This document shows positions 35,335 through 47,454 of a DNA stretch of 64,000 nt, in pieces (the stretch's first letter is position 1; the number at the start of each line of letters is the position of its first letter). Under the pieces are notes generated by a model. That model made no database searches. It had not been told where the DNA came from and saw only the letters and a list, made by a program, of their open reading frames with translations. The position numbers and the translations under genes are program-made. Location: the NCBI GenBank assembly GCA_036898135.1, contig CM072512.1:5422636-5486635 (forward strand), read 5' to 3'. This DNA comes from Oncomelania hupensis. Taxonomy: Eukaryota > Mollusca > Gastropoda > Littorinimorpha > Pomatiopsidae.

Positions 35335-37185
35335 TCGTGACGATATAATGTACTCTTTCACGATTTGATTATAATATAAAACAACTTTACTAAGATCGAC
35401 ACGCAAACAAGTGAATTCAACTGCATTTAGCTCGCCAAGTCGTGTGTAGCAGACAACAATTTTTGCGTGTAATCATGCGTGTGGGAGGAGTTTAGGTTGA
35501 CCTCTAAACTCGTGACGTCACATTCCCGTTTCTCATTGGTCCTGGTAAGCTCGGCTTCTATATTATTGCAGAAGAAATCAAATATGCGCTATCCTTGTGA
35601 AATTTTAAGTTAGCCAGCACACAAGGAACGACATAAGGAATTCATAAGCGTAACACAAGTGTGACCAGGTGCTTAGCACAAGTGTGGCCGGGCCTTAACA
35701 GATATTCCCACATGCAATGGTATAATCATAGACGCACACGCATTAAAGAATTCTTTTAAAAAAAAAGTTTTTTTTTTAAAAGCAACGACTGATTTGCTTT
35801 CTAATTTTCCGTAACATTCTTCACATTCTTTTAGTCGTTTTCTTTCTTTTTCTTTTTCCTCTCCTTCCTTCTTCTTCTTCTTGAACAAAGTGCAGAAGTT
35901 GGTTGTGTGTGTATGTGTGTGTGCGCGTGTGTGTTTTACACAAACTGTCTGTTTTCGTCTGTAGAAAGCCAAAACGCGGGTCTGGTTGTTCTACCTTCGT
36001 CTCATAGGCGCTGTTTAAACATAACCCATGTACGCTCCTAGTATCCCGCAATCAAATATCTTACTTCCAAGAAATCTCTCTCTGTCTGTCTCTGTCTCTC
36101 CCCCTCCCCCCCCCCCCCACCCAATCTCTAAAAGTCGGAGAATGTGAGTGCGAATGATACGAGGAACAATTGTAAGATTAGACTCCCGCCTAAATTATGT
36201 ATCCAGTGTTGTGAATAAAATACCTCAATCTGAATCTCTTTCTTTCTCTCTGTCCCACTACACCACCCCCCCCCCCTCCTTTCCTCGTTCAACATACGCT
36301 TACACACGCAATACACTCAATACTGTCATTCTCAGAACGACTGACTCATTAGATAGAAACAGTCGCGCATGAAGGCAACTTCAAAGAGGTTAAACCGCAC
36401 AGGTAAACGTCTTTTAACAGCACGAATTAAACGTGTAATAAAGGACAAATAATTTCAAGAATTGCTACACGTAAACGTCTTTTAGCAGTAAACAATAATA
36501 TAATATACGGATAACTGCGGAGAAGGGGGTGGGGCGGGAAAAAAAACCCCAGACCACAAGCATACTATACTCTTATATATCAATGAGCATGTGTTAAACG
36601 GGTACCTGCAAACTAATGAAAGAGATTAAACAACAGGCTTTTCATATTTTATGCGTCTTTTGACTGTATGAATTTAAACTGGTAGATGAAGAAAGAAGAA
36701 AGTGCAGGGTGTATTTCTTAGTTGTTTCTGTTGGAGGTGTAGGGAGCGATGGGGAAGTTGGCAGTGCAGATTGCTGTACACAGCACTAGCAACAAACAGT
36801 TAACCACAGAAACACTGCACATGCACGCTGACACACTACCCAAATGCCAGACCTATATATACACGTTTGCATGCCTTTGGCACCACACAACGCAGCCACG
36901 ATAGTGATCGACAAAAGGTTGATAGCCTTGTATTCAAAACGGATCTTCTACACAATAAGTGCCCATTTCATAGTTTCTCTCTCCTAACCTCACCTCAACA
37001 GGCACGCACACGCAAACTTCTAATACCCACGCACTCGCACGCTGCCTATACCCACACCTTCACTCCCAAAAGACAATTAATAATAGACTCTTTTAAGACG
37101 TTCAGGAAAAAGATCTGTAAGATCGAATCGCTGCATGTAATGAGTGCTGCCATTGACTGGAAATGTCACTAGAAATGCATTGCCT
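35335..37185. other. Intergenic, nothing recognised
   Basis: GT-rich patch at 35905-35935 and C-runs at 36100 and 36265. No gene was recognised. Confidence 0.5.
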
Positions 37186-37189
37186 CGCC

Positions 37190-37550
37190 ACCACTATTCT
37201 ATACAGTCATTACGTTAGGCAAATAATATAACAGTCATTAGGTTAGGCATATAATATATTCTATACAGTCATTACGTTAGGCAAATAATCTATTCTATAC
37301 AGTCATTACGTTAGGCAAATAATCTATTCTATACAGTCATTAAGTTATGCATATAATCTATTCTATAGTCGTTATGTTAGGCAAAAAATCTCTTCTAGGC
37401 TATACAGTCATTAATTTAGGCATATAATATATTCTAAAAAGTCATTAATTTAGGCATATAATATCTTCTATACAGTCATTAAGTTAGGCATATAATCTAA
37501 AGAAAAATACAGTCATTACGTTAGGCAAATAATCTCTTCTATATAGGTAT
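37190..37550 (+). repeat. Minisatellite, about 33-bp unit
   Basis: Roughly ten to eleven diverged tandem copies of a unit with TACAGTCATTA, GTTAGGCA and ATAATCTATTC phrases. The array resumes at 38106-38170 beyond an inserted element, so it was longer before the insertion. Confidence 0.85.
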
Positions 37551-37551
37551 T

Positions 37552-38105
37552 CAGTGTTCCCGATTACGCACAGTAGTGCGTCAATTACGCACAAAATATG
37601 AAAAATGACGCAGAAAAATTTGCATGTGTGCGTCCTGTGGACGCACACATTTTTTTCGAATCGCTGAAGTCAAAACTACGACCAAGGAGTGGCGAACTAA
37701 TTCACGGTATAATCAGAATCAGAACCCAACTGAGACTGCCACTGCAGACGATTAAAGATTGTGTCGGGAGTAGTCGTTCTTAAAAATCGCATGCGCGCGC
37801 ATTTTAAACTTCCTCCAAGCAATCCATTCACTGAACAGAAGAAATCTTCGTAAATCCATTCTTTGATTCTATCCAGGCTTAAATAAACATTTAATACATG
37901 TTTTAATTTTTTGGTTTTATATGTTTATGATAACTAATGTGCCGCTTTAACAGAATTTATTTTAAAAAAAAAGAAAAAAGAAAAGTGAGGCTTGGTCTTG
38001 TTTTTACATTTTTTCCGATTTGGGGACTCTCAAAATTTGCACAAGGACTCTTAAAATTTTATAAGTCCCAAGGACTCTCATTTTTTGTTTGTTGAGGGAA
38101 CACTG
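37552..38105. mobile_element. Inverted-repeat element inserted in a minisatellite
   Basis: It begins CAGTGTTCCC and ends GGGAACACTG. An exact 5-bp direct repeat, GTATT, flanks it (37547-37551 and 38106-38110). The same ends, and internal phrases such as TGTGCGTC and CCCAAGGACTCTC, occur in a 75-bp miniature at 11381-11455. The ends resemble hAT termini, but the 5-bp duplication does not fit the usual 8 bp, so the superfamily is open. No convincing transposase frame is present. Confidence 0.7.
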
Positions 38106-38172
38106 GTATTTATTTTAGGCATATAATCTATCGTATACAGTCATTAAGTTAGGCATATAATCTATGTTATTA
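38106..38172 (+). repeat. Continuation of the 33-bp minisatellite
   Basis: Two more copies with TTAGGCATATAATCTA phrases, separated from the main array by the inverted-repeat element at 37552-38105. Confidence 0.8.
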
Positions 38173-38345
38173 GACAGAGAGATAGCGTGATTTTGAAACA
38201 GTCATTCACTTTCTAAACAAATCAACTCTCGACAACGCAGGTCATGGTTTCTCCCCCACTCCCCCCGCCCCCAATTCCACTCCACCCACCCGCCTCTCCT
38301 CGCTTTACAAAAGAGCTGAAAGATGAAAACTCCTCTAGGCTGTAC

Positions 38346-39659
38346 CAGGGTTCCCACCAGTTTGGGAAAACAAAATTCCATACTTTTTCCAGACTTTTTC
38401 CATGGCTTCCTAAACATTTTCAAGACCATCTTTACACACACAAGAAACGAAGAATTCTACATAGAATACTTATCACATAAAAACACTGGTATAACAAAAA
38501 GGAATTGTGAGACGTGTACTTACAAAATACAAGACAGCCCATGATCTGTGATACTGACAGTCCATATGATTTTAATAAACAAATATGCCCTGCATTTTTT
38601 CATGTGTTTAAGTTCAACTTTCCTGAGAATGAACACACAATTACTGTTTTATTTCTTTGAGCTTCTGGTCAATTTGGCACTCTAGAGTAATGGCTTCTGC
38701 CTCTTTTTTTGTCGCTGACCTGCGCAAAGCATTGGCCTTGGACAGAAGTGATAGGCTCTCACTCTGCCCTGCCCTATCTGCAAACTCATTTGCAGATTTA
38801 AGCAGGTCTTTTGCACACAGTTCCAATCGTTTCTTCTTTGACTTCAGCTCTTCAATTTCATCTAACACTAACTTTCTTTTTTCTAAATGTCTCTTTTTTC
38901 TCTCTCTTTTTCTTCTCTTCTTCAAGGTAGGCTAAACCTCATATCTGGATCTTGCACTAGCTGCATTGAAGAGGAGTGCTTTTGTAATTGGCACCTGACT
39001 GGCTCCACCTGCCTTAGCCAAATCGTCTGCTATAATTCTCTGTCCTGTTAGGGTTTTCTGTGACATGTTGTCAGTCATTACTTCTTTATTAACAGAGAAT
39101 CCCCTCTCCACACTGGCCTGGCCATGAGAAAGGAGCAGCACTTCTCTCACAACACTCCAAAGGCCACTCAACTCCTTTCGCTTGGCCAGTGCAGAGAAGA
39201 AGAGTCTGTCTAATCTGTCTTTATCCCTGTCAAAAGACTGAAAGTTATCAGCAGAAGCACACTCTGATAAGAAGTCTGTGTACTGCAAATTGATTCTGTC
39301 CACATCTTTCTTCTGTTCTGCATCGGCCGGATGAGAAAGAAAACAGTAGGTTTATTGTGTCTTTAATCCGCAAGAGTAAGCAAGGGAAATAACCGCGCTA
39401 AAAGAAAAATTAATTCGCTACTTTCGGTTTCAATCGCAACATCGCCGGGAGAACATCTCAAATAAACGGTATTTTCATTTTTCTTTCTTTTGAAGAAAAA
39501 CGCTTGTCAAACTGAAAGATTGCCTTGTGGTTTTTTTCCATGACTTTTCCATACCTATCTAGACAAATACATTTTTTTCCATGGCTTTTCCAGCCCTGGA
39601 AATCACTTTCTCTATTTTCCATAGCTTTTCCAGACTTCCATGACTCGGTACGAACCCTG
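38346..39659 (-). mobile_element. hAT-superfamily DNA transposon, internally deleted
   Basis: The left end CAGGGTTCCCACC and the right end (inverted) CAGGGTTCGTACC form hAT-like terminal inverted repeats. The direct repeat CTGTAC flanks the element (38340-38345 and 39660-39665). hAT elements normally make 8 bp, so the duplication is imperfect or has eroded. Many TTTTCCATGGCTTTTCC phrases lie inside each end, plausible transposase-binding repeats. The minus strand encodes a hAT transposase C-terminus (38641-39303). The DNA-binding domain and most of the catalytic core are absent. Confidence 0.82.
38641..39303 (-). pseudogene. hAT transposase C-terminus (hATC dimerisation domain plus coiled coil)
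   Basis: Minus-strand frame 39303-38932 contains LWSVVREVLLLSHGQASVERGFSVN-type sequence (split here: LWSVVREVLLLSHGQ, then ASVERGFS). This is the conserved hATC block through which hAT transposases dimerise. The frame stops at 38932, and a second frame (38925-38641) carries a Lys/Arg/Glu-rich coiled coil that probably continued the same protein before a one- or two-base shift. The N-terminal BED finger and RNase H-like core are missing. It is a remnant inside the hAT inverted repeats and cannot catalyse transposition. Confidence 0.8.
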
Positions 39660-39809
39660 CTGTACGCTACCAACATAGATGACTGTTCTTGTCAGCAGCG
39701 TATTCCTCCCTCTACCAAATACTTCAAAAATGAACTGTACCTATAATTTTACCGGTCCTTTTTTTTTTTGGGGGGGGGGGGGGGAAGTGGAGGTGGGGGA
39801 CGGAGGTGG

Positions 39810-40124
39810 CAGTTTATTATCCCTTTCTATCGGGAAACTCTGGGCCCCCTCCCCTGGGGAAGGCGTAGTAGCAGCCTGTGGCGCGCCCAAACCCAACCTA
39901 ACTAACATTATTTGAGATTTTTGAAATTTTGCTGGGGGAGCAAACCGGAGTACCCGGAGAAAACAACCGAGACGTTGCCCGAGTCGAAAGTAAATAATAT
40001 TCAAGTAAATAATATTCGGAGAAACATAACGCCCTGGATCGAACCCACACCTGTCAGGCGCCAATGGTTTCTGGCTTGTGGACAAGGCAAGTTAGTCCCG
40101 CCTTAGCCCACTTGGCCACAACGC
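39810..40124 (-). mobile_element. tRNA-derived SINE family 1, copy 5
   Basis: Minus-strand copy. It carries a short internal duplication of AAGTAAATAATATTC (about 39987-40018). Box A and box B on the element strand lie near 40110 and 40040. Confidence 0.8.
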
Positions 40125-40168
40125 CTTAAATACCACAGGTGTATTGGCTGCTAAAAAAGATACAATTG

Positions 40169-40170
<2 letters not shown>

Positions 40171-40246
<76 letters not shown>
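40171..40246 (+). repeat. (CT)n microsatellite
   Basis: C-run then CT tract, directly after SINE copy 5 (39810-40124). Confidence 0.95.
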
Positions 40247-40249
<3 letters not shown>

Positions 40250-40669
40250 CTCTGTAAAGCTCTTTATGGTACTTGATGTATGGTGGTGCGTTCCTTAAGC
40301 ACGTGCGTGCATAAGAACTCACGACAAAGAGTCTTTTCCACTGACAGCTTAATATAGCGTCTTACTCATCGCCTGAAACACCCACGGCTCCAGCCTTTCG
40401 TGCGCTGTGACTGAGAAGTTTTGCCTTCAACATACTTCAGAAGCGCACCAACACTCCATGCATGCCCCTAGTCACATAAAAGGTCTGTGCTCCTAACCCT
40501 CAGCTTGCTTATCCCTAGTTTAAGTTTCCTACACTAAAATACCGCTATCTTCAATTAACACAATTCCCATCCATCCATCCTGAGTTAATTGTGACTATTC
40601 TCTACAATGCCATCTGTCTCAACCTTACTCTCTAGCTTATCTTCATCAGTAACTGATTAAGTTAGTACA

Positions 40670-40672
<3 letters not shown>

Positions 40673-40747
<75 letters not shown>

Positions 40748-40753
40748 CCCCCC
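40673..40753 (+). repeat. (CT)n microsatellite ending in a C-run
   Basis: A pure CT tract of about 72 bases. Confidence 0.95.
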
Positions 40754-40759
40754 CATTCA

Positions 40760-41490
40760 GACACCAATAGTTTGTCACGCATACCTCCTCCCCTCCTCCA
40801 GCTTCTGATTCCAACTTCCCTAGAAAACCCTCTTCTTCCATGACTGTTCTCCTCCTCCCCCCTTTTCTCTCTCCCCTCCCCCACGCTGACACACGCACTC
40901 GTACCTCACCCTATCCCCTCCTCTTACACCTTCCACAAGCATACCTTCTTCTTCACCCAATTTCCTCCCTGTTCCTGCTTCTGCCTACTCTATAGCATAG
41001 CTTCCTCTTCCCAGATGATTAGATAGGGAGGTTGAGTCTACGGAGCTTTGGCGCTAATGCCAGTTCTGCCCTGGATTTGTATCAATTTAAACCGTCCGCG
41101 GCCTGATTAAGACGGCTACCGTTAGAACTCCACAGCCAGCTGCTCCGGTAATTATTGCTGAAAACTCTACTACCGTTGAACTCTGCTCCTATCAGTTAGC
41201 AATTCTAGAGTTGAGCATCAAGTTAAAATTACTTCTCCAAACTAGGGCTTGCCTTTCCCACCAACTCCATGCAGCTATGCTTAAGTTTTATTGTAACTAC
41301 TACTAGTACTACACAACTTAGCATCATTACTGCACACATCTTAAAACTTCTCTCCAACTTTATCTACCGCTAGTAGTCGTACTGCTTGTACAGGTAACCT
41401 AAGCTTCTTTTATCTTGTACGATTTAGGTTTGAAGTAAACCACTGCTTTTAGCAACTCTTGGTAACACTTACAGTAACCCTACTCATACA
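40760..41490. other. Intergenic, C/T-rich
   Basis: C/T-rich sequence with no recognised feature. Confidence 0.5.
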
Positions 41491-41496
41491 AGATAC

Positions 41497-42400
41497 AAGA
41501 AAACTTTATTATCTCAGTCTGAGAAATTAATACATGTTTTGCAGGCAGATAAAGGAAGTCATCAATCAATAAAAAGAAAACATAACACCTGTGCCATACA
41601 CATTTGGCACTTCACATTCTTACTGGACATTATATATCATTTTTCTTCTCGCTTATATTAATGTACATATAACATGTTAAAAAGTTAATTACATTAAAGG
41701 AAAAGAACATTCATGTTGATTTTTAAATGTATATAAGATCATACAAATCAGTTCTAATCACAGATATAACTATGGGAGGACTTATATTTTACACACCTAC
41801 ATAACAGCTGTCATTGCACAAATTAGCACCACAAGTGATTAAATGATTAAAAGAAATAGTATAAATAAAGGCACTCTCTTTTTCTTACACACACGCACAC
41901 ACCTACACCTCCACACACACCCTCACAGATTATTTATACTTATTCAGAAGTTCAATCGACTTTGATGCAAAGCTGCATTTCGTTCTAATAGTGGAAAATT
42001 TAGGCACTCGAAAACGGCGAGCAGATGGTAAAAGTGTATAATGCTTTGCAAGGACGTGTGTGGTGTCTCTCGCAATCTCTTTAGCCTTTCGCACTGCACG
42101 GCACTCATACAACTCAGTCAGACTCTTCTGTTTCTCTCCAATTACTTTCCCGCACATTTTCATCACTCTGTCAAGCACATTCTTGTTCTTCACATTTAGT
42201 CCTCCATACCAGCAGAAAAAGCCAAATGTTAAAACAGATTTAATAAAACGTCTGTAAAATGTACACAAAACATGCTGACTGACGCCTAAGGAACGGAGTT
42301 TCTGTAGGCAGTATAATCTTGACTGACATTTCTTGTGGATTACAGCAGTATTTCAAAAGTGAGTTTGTTATCCAGTACAGTTCCAAGGTATTTTATCTAC
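41497..42400 (-). pseudogene. L2/CR1-like LINE 3' end (RT C-terminus plus 3' UTR)
   Basis: On the minus strand, 42268-41930 encodes 112 residues typical of the end of an L2/CR1-type reverse transcriptase. They include a CTFYRRFIKSVLTFGFFCWYG segment, DRVMKMCGKVIGE and a LLPSARRFRVPK segment. Upstream (42268-42400) the same protein continues in shifted frames, so the copy is decayed. The 3' UTR seems to extend to about 41497, where a T-rich end reads TTTTCTTGTATCTTGT on the element strand. Only the C-terminal end remains. Confidence 0.75.
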
Positions 42401-42604
42401 CTATTACCAAAAGAACAACAGCTCCTTGCGCAGCCGTCTAAGCTGGAAACTGCGCTATCCATCGATATTTAGAGACGGTGGGAGGGCCCGGGTAGAGAAA
42501 TAAATTCGCATCAAAGTCCAGTTAAAACTGTATCTGCTCTTAAGACTCGTTTTGAAGTCAAGCCGCATTTTTCCGTCATCAATCAATAAAGTCATGTTTC
42601 CTCC

Positions 42605-43005
42605 GCAAGAAGAATACAAAGCATGGAGATGAGGTGCTACAGAAGACTTCTGGGCATTTCCTATACCCAGCACATCACCAACGACGAAGTCCGACAGACC
42701 ATCACACAAGCCATTGGACAACACGATGACCTGCTCACAGTGGTAAAAAAACGGAAACTCCGATGGTATGGCCACGTAACCAGATCATCAGGTCTTGCAA
42801 AGACCATCCTGCAAGGCACAGTGCAAGGAGGTAAAAGAAGAGGGAGACCAAAAAGAGGTGGGAGGACAACATTGGAGAATGGACTGGTTTGACACTGAGC
42901 AAAACCATCAGGGTTGCTGAGGACAGGGAAAGATGGAGTACGCTGGTTAAACGATCATCTGTGGTGCCCCTACGACGTCCGAGTTACGGGATAGGATATG
43001 ATAGG
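42605..43005 (+). pseudogene. LINE family B reverse transcriptase C-terminus, longest copy
   Basis: This is the longest family B fragment here. The frame starts at about 42605 with a MEMRCYRRLLGISY segment typical of the region just after the RT domain. It continues through ITNDEVRQ and KRKLRWYGHV to GRPKR, where a frame shift occurs (about 42855). The downstream WTGL and DRERWS segments continue in another frame. It ends in GGATAGGATATGATAGG. No RT catalytic residues are included. Confidence 0.8.
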
Positions 43006-43009
43006 CTTC

Positions 43010-43469
43010 CTCCGCACGATGCTGTTGGAAGGCTGACTTGAATGCGGTGCAAAAGGCAAATGAAAATGTAGAAGCTTGTAAGTGTGCTATATAAGAGCAA
43101 TATCTTTCTTTTTTGTTTTAACATTCTATACTGTGTTGTGTTGTGTTGTACGATGCTATTATCAATGACAGTTGTACGCTGAACTGAGACTTTCCTTGCT
43201 GTTTGTTTGGACAATAAAGATTTTGATTCTGAAATATTGAAATCATCTGTTTACAGGGCACTAGTCCTATTTACACACACGTACACATTAACGCGCGCGC
43301 ATTAACACACACATATACACACACACACACACACATACAATCACACAGGGTTGCTTAGTTTTGTCAAAGAATTTGCTATTATCCAGATAGTAGATAGCCC
43401 ACCAACCGTAAGAGCACATTATTATTATTATTATTATTATCATTGTTATTATTTTTTTTTTATAATTAT

Positions 43470-43551
<82 letters not shown>

Positions 43552-44830
43552 TATGTATTTTATAATGCACTTTACCAAACATGAAGTCTGCTCAAAGCGC
43601 AACATTCATTCATTGTCAGGCAATGTACAATGAAATACATTTCAATAAATCTATAATAAAATAATTTAAATGAATACCATACTCATACAGATACACACAC
43701 ACACACCCACACACACACACACAAATCATAAAAAGTATATATCACAAACATGTCACCATAAAGAAACACTTTGTACAATAACACGAAAAAAAACTAATAA
43801 GTATTCAGCACCACACAACTATAACTACCCATACATCTACGCACATATGCACCACACACAAACACTTAAACACTTTCTAACACACACCCACACACACACA
43901 CACACACCCACACACACAGGGTAGTACAATGATATCACACAAAAACCACTTTTCTCATAGACCTCCAGCACGCAAATTAACAGACCAAAAGATCCAGCCA
44001 ACCAGAGACGGAATCGCAAGCTTAGGACATATAATTTGAGAAGAGAAAGATTTTGAGGTTTTTCTTGAAGAACTGGAGCCGGTGAAGGAAGCAAAGACCG
44101 AGTCGATTGGTTTTAAAAATGAGCATGCCATGGGAAACACTTCACAGATATTGAATTAAATGGGCAGAACGAAGAGGTTACACACAGGCCATGGGGTGAG
44201 GTGGGGAGGGAGGGAAATAACGAGAGTAAGAAATTCAGGAGAAAAAAATGAGCGGAAAAAAGGTGAGAGGTTGGGGGTAGGGGAAAGAGGAGTAGGAAGG
44301 GGGGAAGGGGATGGAGGAGGAATGATGAAGGTGGAATGTCAGGTAAAAGAATCGTCTCACAGAGCTACAGGCTATTATCAGCACAGTGCGGGGGAGTGCG
44401 TGGCTCGAATAACTCTAATACTTGTTACAGCCTTCGTCAGCTGGCAGCAGTACTAGGCCTACTAGAACTTTCAAAGAAGATGAATGGCTTTTCTTATTAG
44501 TGTTAAGTACTACAGATCCCGATTTTCCAGTATAAACTGAATGAATGAAGTGTTGAGGTTAGAGCTATAATCTATAATAACTCTTGGATTTATAGGCAAC
44601 AAACGAACCACCGGCAGGCAGAAAGAGATAGTATTGCTGTAGTCAAAGCAAAGAGGTTTTTTGACCAGGCGAAGACGCCTCGTTTATTAGCGTTGGTTTG
44701 GGAAGTGCAAATCCATGGGGAAGGTAGTTTATATGGGCAGGATAACTCTAATTGCTTTCTAAAGAGTCAAACCCCTTGATAAATTTACTTTTATTGTTTG
44801 AGCAGGACAAAGTAGTCTACGCATCAATAA
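43010..44830. other. Intergenic with a probable LINE 3' end and CA tracts
   Basis: GGACAATAAAGATTTTGATT at 43209-43228 looks like a LINE 3' end. CA tracts lie at 43275-43345, 43690-43720 and 43880-43918. G-rich sequence at 44190-44330. Confidence 0.45.
43418..43549 (+). repeat. (ATT)n microsatellite
   Basis: ATT repeats with an interruption near 43440-43480. Confidence 0.95.
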
Positions 44831-44831
44831 T

Positions 44832-44922
44832 CCTATCCTATCCTGTAACTCGGATGTCGTAGGGGCACCACAGATGATCGTTTAACCAGCGTACTCCATC
44901 TTTCTCTGTCCTCAGCAACCCT

Positions 44923-44928
<6 letters not shown>
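44832..44928 (-). mobile_element. LINE family B 3' end stub
   Basis: The last 97 bases of family B in minus orientation, with two CCTAT tail units at the left. At the right it runs without a gap into a (GAT)n microsatellite at the codons for the AED segment. Confidence 0.7.
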
Positions 44929-45129
<201 letters not shown>

Positions 45130-45664
45130 CCTTTTGACTTCAATGTTTAAAATTTCCAAGTGTGTCTGTTTGTTATAAGAAAGTGTAGACTAATTTCAAA
45201 AACCATTTTTATTTATTTGTTTGTTTTTTGTTGTTGTTGACGCAAAACCCTAGCGGGGCGCGTGTGGCCACTCACCCCAATGTCGGTTTTGGAAAATGTT
45301 TGTATTTTTAGTCCTATATTTGCGAGTTTTGTTATTGCGGGCTTCTTTTTTTATTATTTATATTTATTTTTTTTGGTGGGGAGGGTGTGTGTGTGGGGTC
45401 TCACATTTTCTGTCGTTTCTTTTTTTCTGATTGGACTTATTGAAGGGGCGCTAGTCCAGGGCACATAATCTGAAAGCAGGGACAGCTTTGAGTGAGTCCA
45501 CTTGTAAAAGCGCTGCTTACAAATACTTGTATTTGTGAACAAATTGCTGTAACATGAACATCATTTCAACATTAACACAAATGCACAAGTCAAAGCCAGT
45601 CGCATTTGCGTTTCTACTTTCATTTAAACACAAAACAAAAAAAAAACAAAAAAAATCTTAACAT

Positions 45665-46076
45665 TATTCCACGCGGAATAACGACCCAGATTTGATTATT
45701 TCTCAATGTAAATGTGTCGCTACTAACTGTGTCGCTAGTTATCACGAACATTTTGTTTTCGAGCAGTTTGTACAAGATGATATTAGCAACGAGCCAAGCT
45801 TCATGACTGCATTGCCATCCCATGCTAATGTGTCACTAATTATCACGAACATTTTGTCTTTCAACACTTTGTACAAGCACATACTCGGTACACATTGGGA
45901 AATGATGCCTCAGCTGCGACATTTGACAATGGCCCAGACTTTGATTGCACCGTCATCCGCAAAAGCTAACGTGTTTTTGTACAAGATGATGAACTCTACC
46001 TCATGAACACTGATGACTCAGCTGCAACAACTGACAACGACCCAGGCTTCCTGATTCCCTACCACCCCAAGTGCTG
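45665..46076 (+). repeat. Degenerate direct repeats, possibly former coding
   Basis: Three to four diverged units share GACAACGACCCAG-like, GCTAATGTGTC-like, TATCACGAACATTTTGT and TTTGTACAAGATGATG phrases at about 120-base spacing. Some frames run through parts of them (for example 45692-46006) with stops between. They lie just before the candidate exon and may be decayed exons or a tandem repeat. Confidence 0.45.
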
Positions 46077-46128
46077 ACTGTAGAAGAAGTTGTACACACT
46101 GGCGCTTACATAACATGCACTGCACTGG
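46077..46128 (+). CDS. Candidate exon 1 of a zinc-ribbon/OB-fold-like gene
   Basis: The frame reads VLTVEEVVHTGAYITCTAL (from about 46072) and is followed by a consensus splice donor, GGTAAGA, at 46128-46133. The protein fits with the exon at 47142: together they resemble an OB-fold strand pattern leading into a zinc ribbon. The 5' side is degenerate, so this may be the remaining end of a longer reading frame. No promoter or start was identified. Confidence 0.35.
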
Positions 46129-46133
46129 GTAAG

Positions 46134-47141
46134 ACAAACTACAGTTTTGTTTTATTCCTTCACTTTCTATTTCAAACTATAGACACTCTATCTAACAGTT
46201 CACTGCATCACTGTATACTAATGTATGCAAGCTTCATCAGCTCTCAGTCCCACCACTGATTTACTTGTATCTCTTTACGACCTCAACACAGAACCCATTA
46301 AACAACTATGTTCAAAATCAAACTCATAAACCCCTCTGGGACTCAATAAAGGATTATTATTTAAAAAATATAATTAAGCAATTACCATGTCTGTTACACC
46401 TTGTGCCCTTCTGGGACTCAAAAAATGACTACATGTATTATTTTTAAAATATTATTAACATGTCTATTACAACTCGTGCCATTATTGGCACACCGAACTT
46501 TAGAGGTATAATTAATTCGTGTTAATAAATCTATAGCCAACATTTGAACAATTCACCCACACAACATAGTTGGCAATAACCGATAATGACCGGAATTTTC
46601 AGGTATGGACAAATGTTAAAATTATAAACTTTCCTCGCGCAAGCACATCATATTTTCATCTTTTATGCACTGACTGCAAGCATAATACACATGTACGAAG
46701 GCATTCTGGCATGCACATATACACACACACATACACACACATGCATGCACGCACAGTACACTAACTTGTTTTTTTGGCATTACCGTGTGTTGTGAGTATT
46801 TCATTGGAGCACTCATTTTTGACAAATAGATATTGTGGATAATACTGTGCTTGTTGTACAACGTCCTGCAACTACCGTGGTAGCTGCTTTAAAAAGAATG
46901 TCAATTTGTGGAAAAATTATTTGATCAGTGTGAAATTTTCCAGCGATCTAATTTTTTTTCTTTCGAATTTTTATGAATTTTACATACATCCCTAATTTAC
47001 AAAATTAATTTTCACACTTTTTGGTTGCCATTGGCATTGCTGAGAATGTTTATCCATTATGTGTTTAAAATAACAGCAGTTACAGCCCATATCCAACCAA
47101 AACTTGAATTTCAATACTGTCTATCGTTTTGTGTATTCACA
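46134..47141 (+). other. Candidate intron
   Basis: 1.0 kb between a GTAAGA donor and a TTCACAG acceptor that would join the two candidate exons. It holds a CA-rich patch (46720-46750) and no other feature. Confidence 0.3.
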
Positions 47142-47450
47142 GGTTGCAACCGCATAAAATTTAAACATGGAGCATGTCCTAAGTGTAACCTGGAAACATC
47201 GATTACCAAGTCAGCCAGAACATCCTTAAAACTGAACAACGGCCTCACGGTCACTGCTTTTAAGAATGACCTCAAAACACTGGTTGGAGACTTCAAATTA
47301 GTTTCCAACGACAGTCTCTTGCAAAAGATCTTTGATGCACTCGTCATAGTGTCAAATTCGCATCGCAAACAACACACTACGAAATTCAACCCTACAGAGT
47401 CAAAACCTGTAGATGTCAAAACAAAATCAACGCACTACAAGAAATTCTAG
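47142..47450 (+). CDS. Candidate terminal exon with zinc-ribbon/OB-fold-like (RPA70C-like) sequence
   Basis: A pyrimidine-rich tract and acceptor (TTTGTGTATTCACAG) end at 47141. The following 102 codons run to TAG at 47448-47450. The start has a Cys/Cys/Cys pattern, C-N-R-I then CPKC ten residues on, then K-S-A-R-T-S-L-K-L and GLTVTAFKNDL. Ribbon followed by a L-x-L...L-T-V-T-A-F strand pair is the layout of RPA70 C-terminal type OB domains, which bind single-stranded DNA. Such domains occur in host repair proteins and in Helitron-like mobile genes. One Cys of the first pair is not evident. No family match can be confirmed by eye. Confidence 0.4.
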   Translation, partial: GCNRIKFKHGACPKCNLETSITKSARTSLKLNNGLTVTAFKNDLKTLVGDFKLVSNDSLLQKIFDALVIVSNSHRKQHTTKFNPTESKPVDVKTKSTHYKKF

Positions 47451-47454
47451 AAGC

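Noticed and set aside
37190..37550. CRISPR-like array
   Set aside because: Units are head-to-tail and diverged with no constant repeat/unique spacer pattern. The genome is eukaryotic, so this is a minisatellite.
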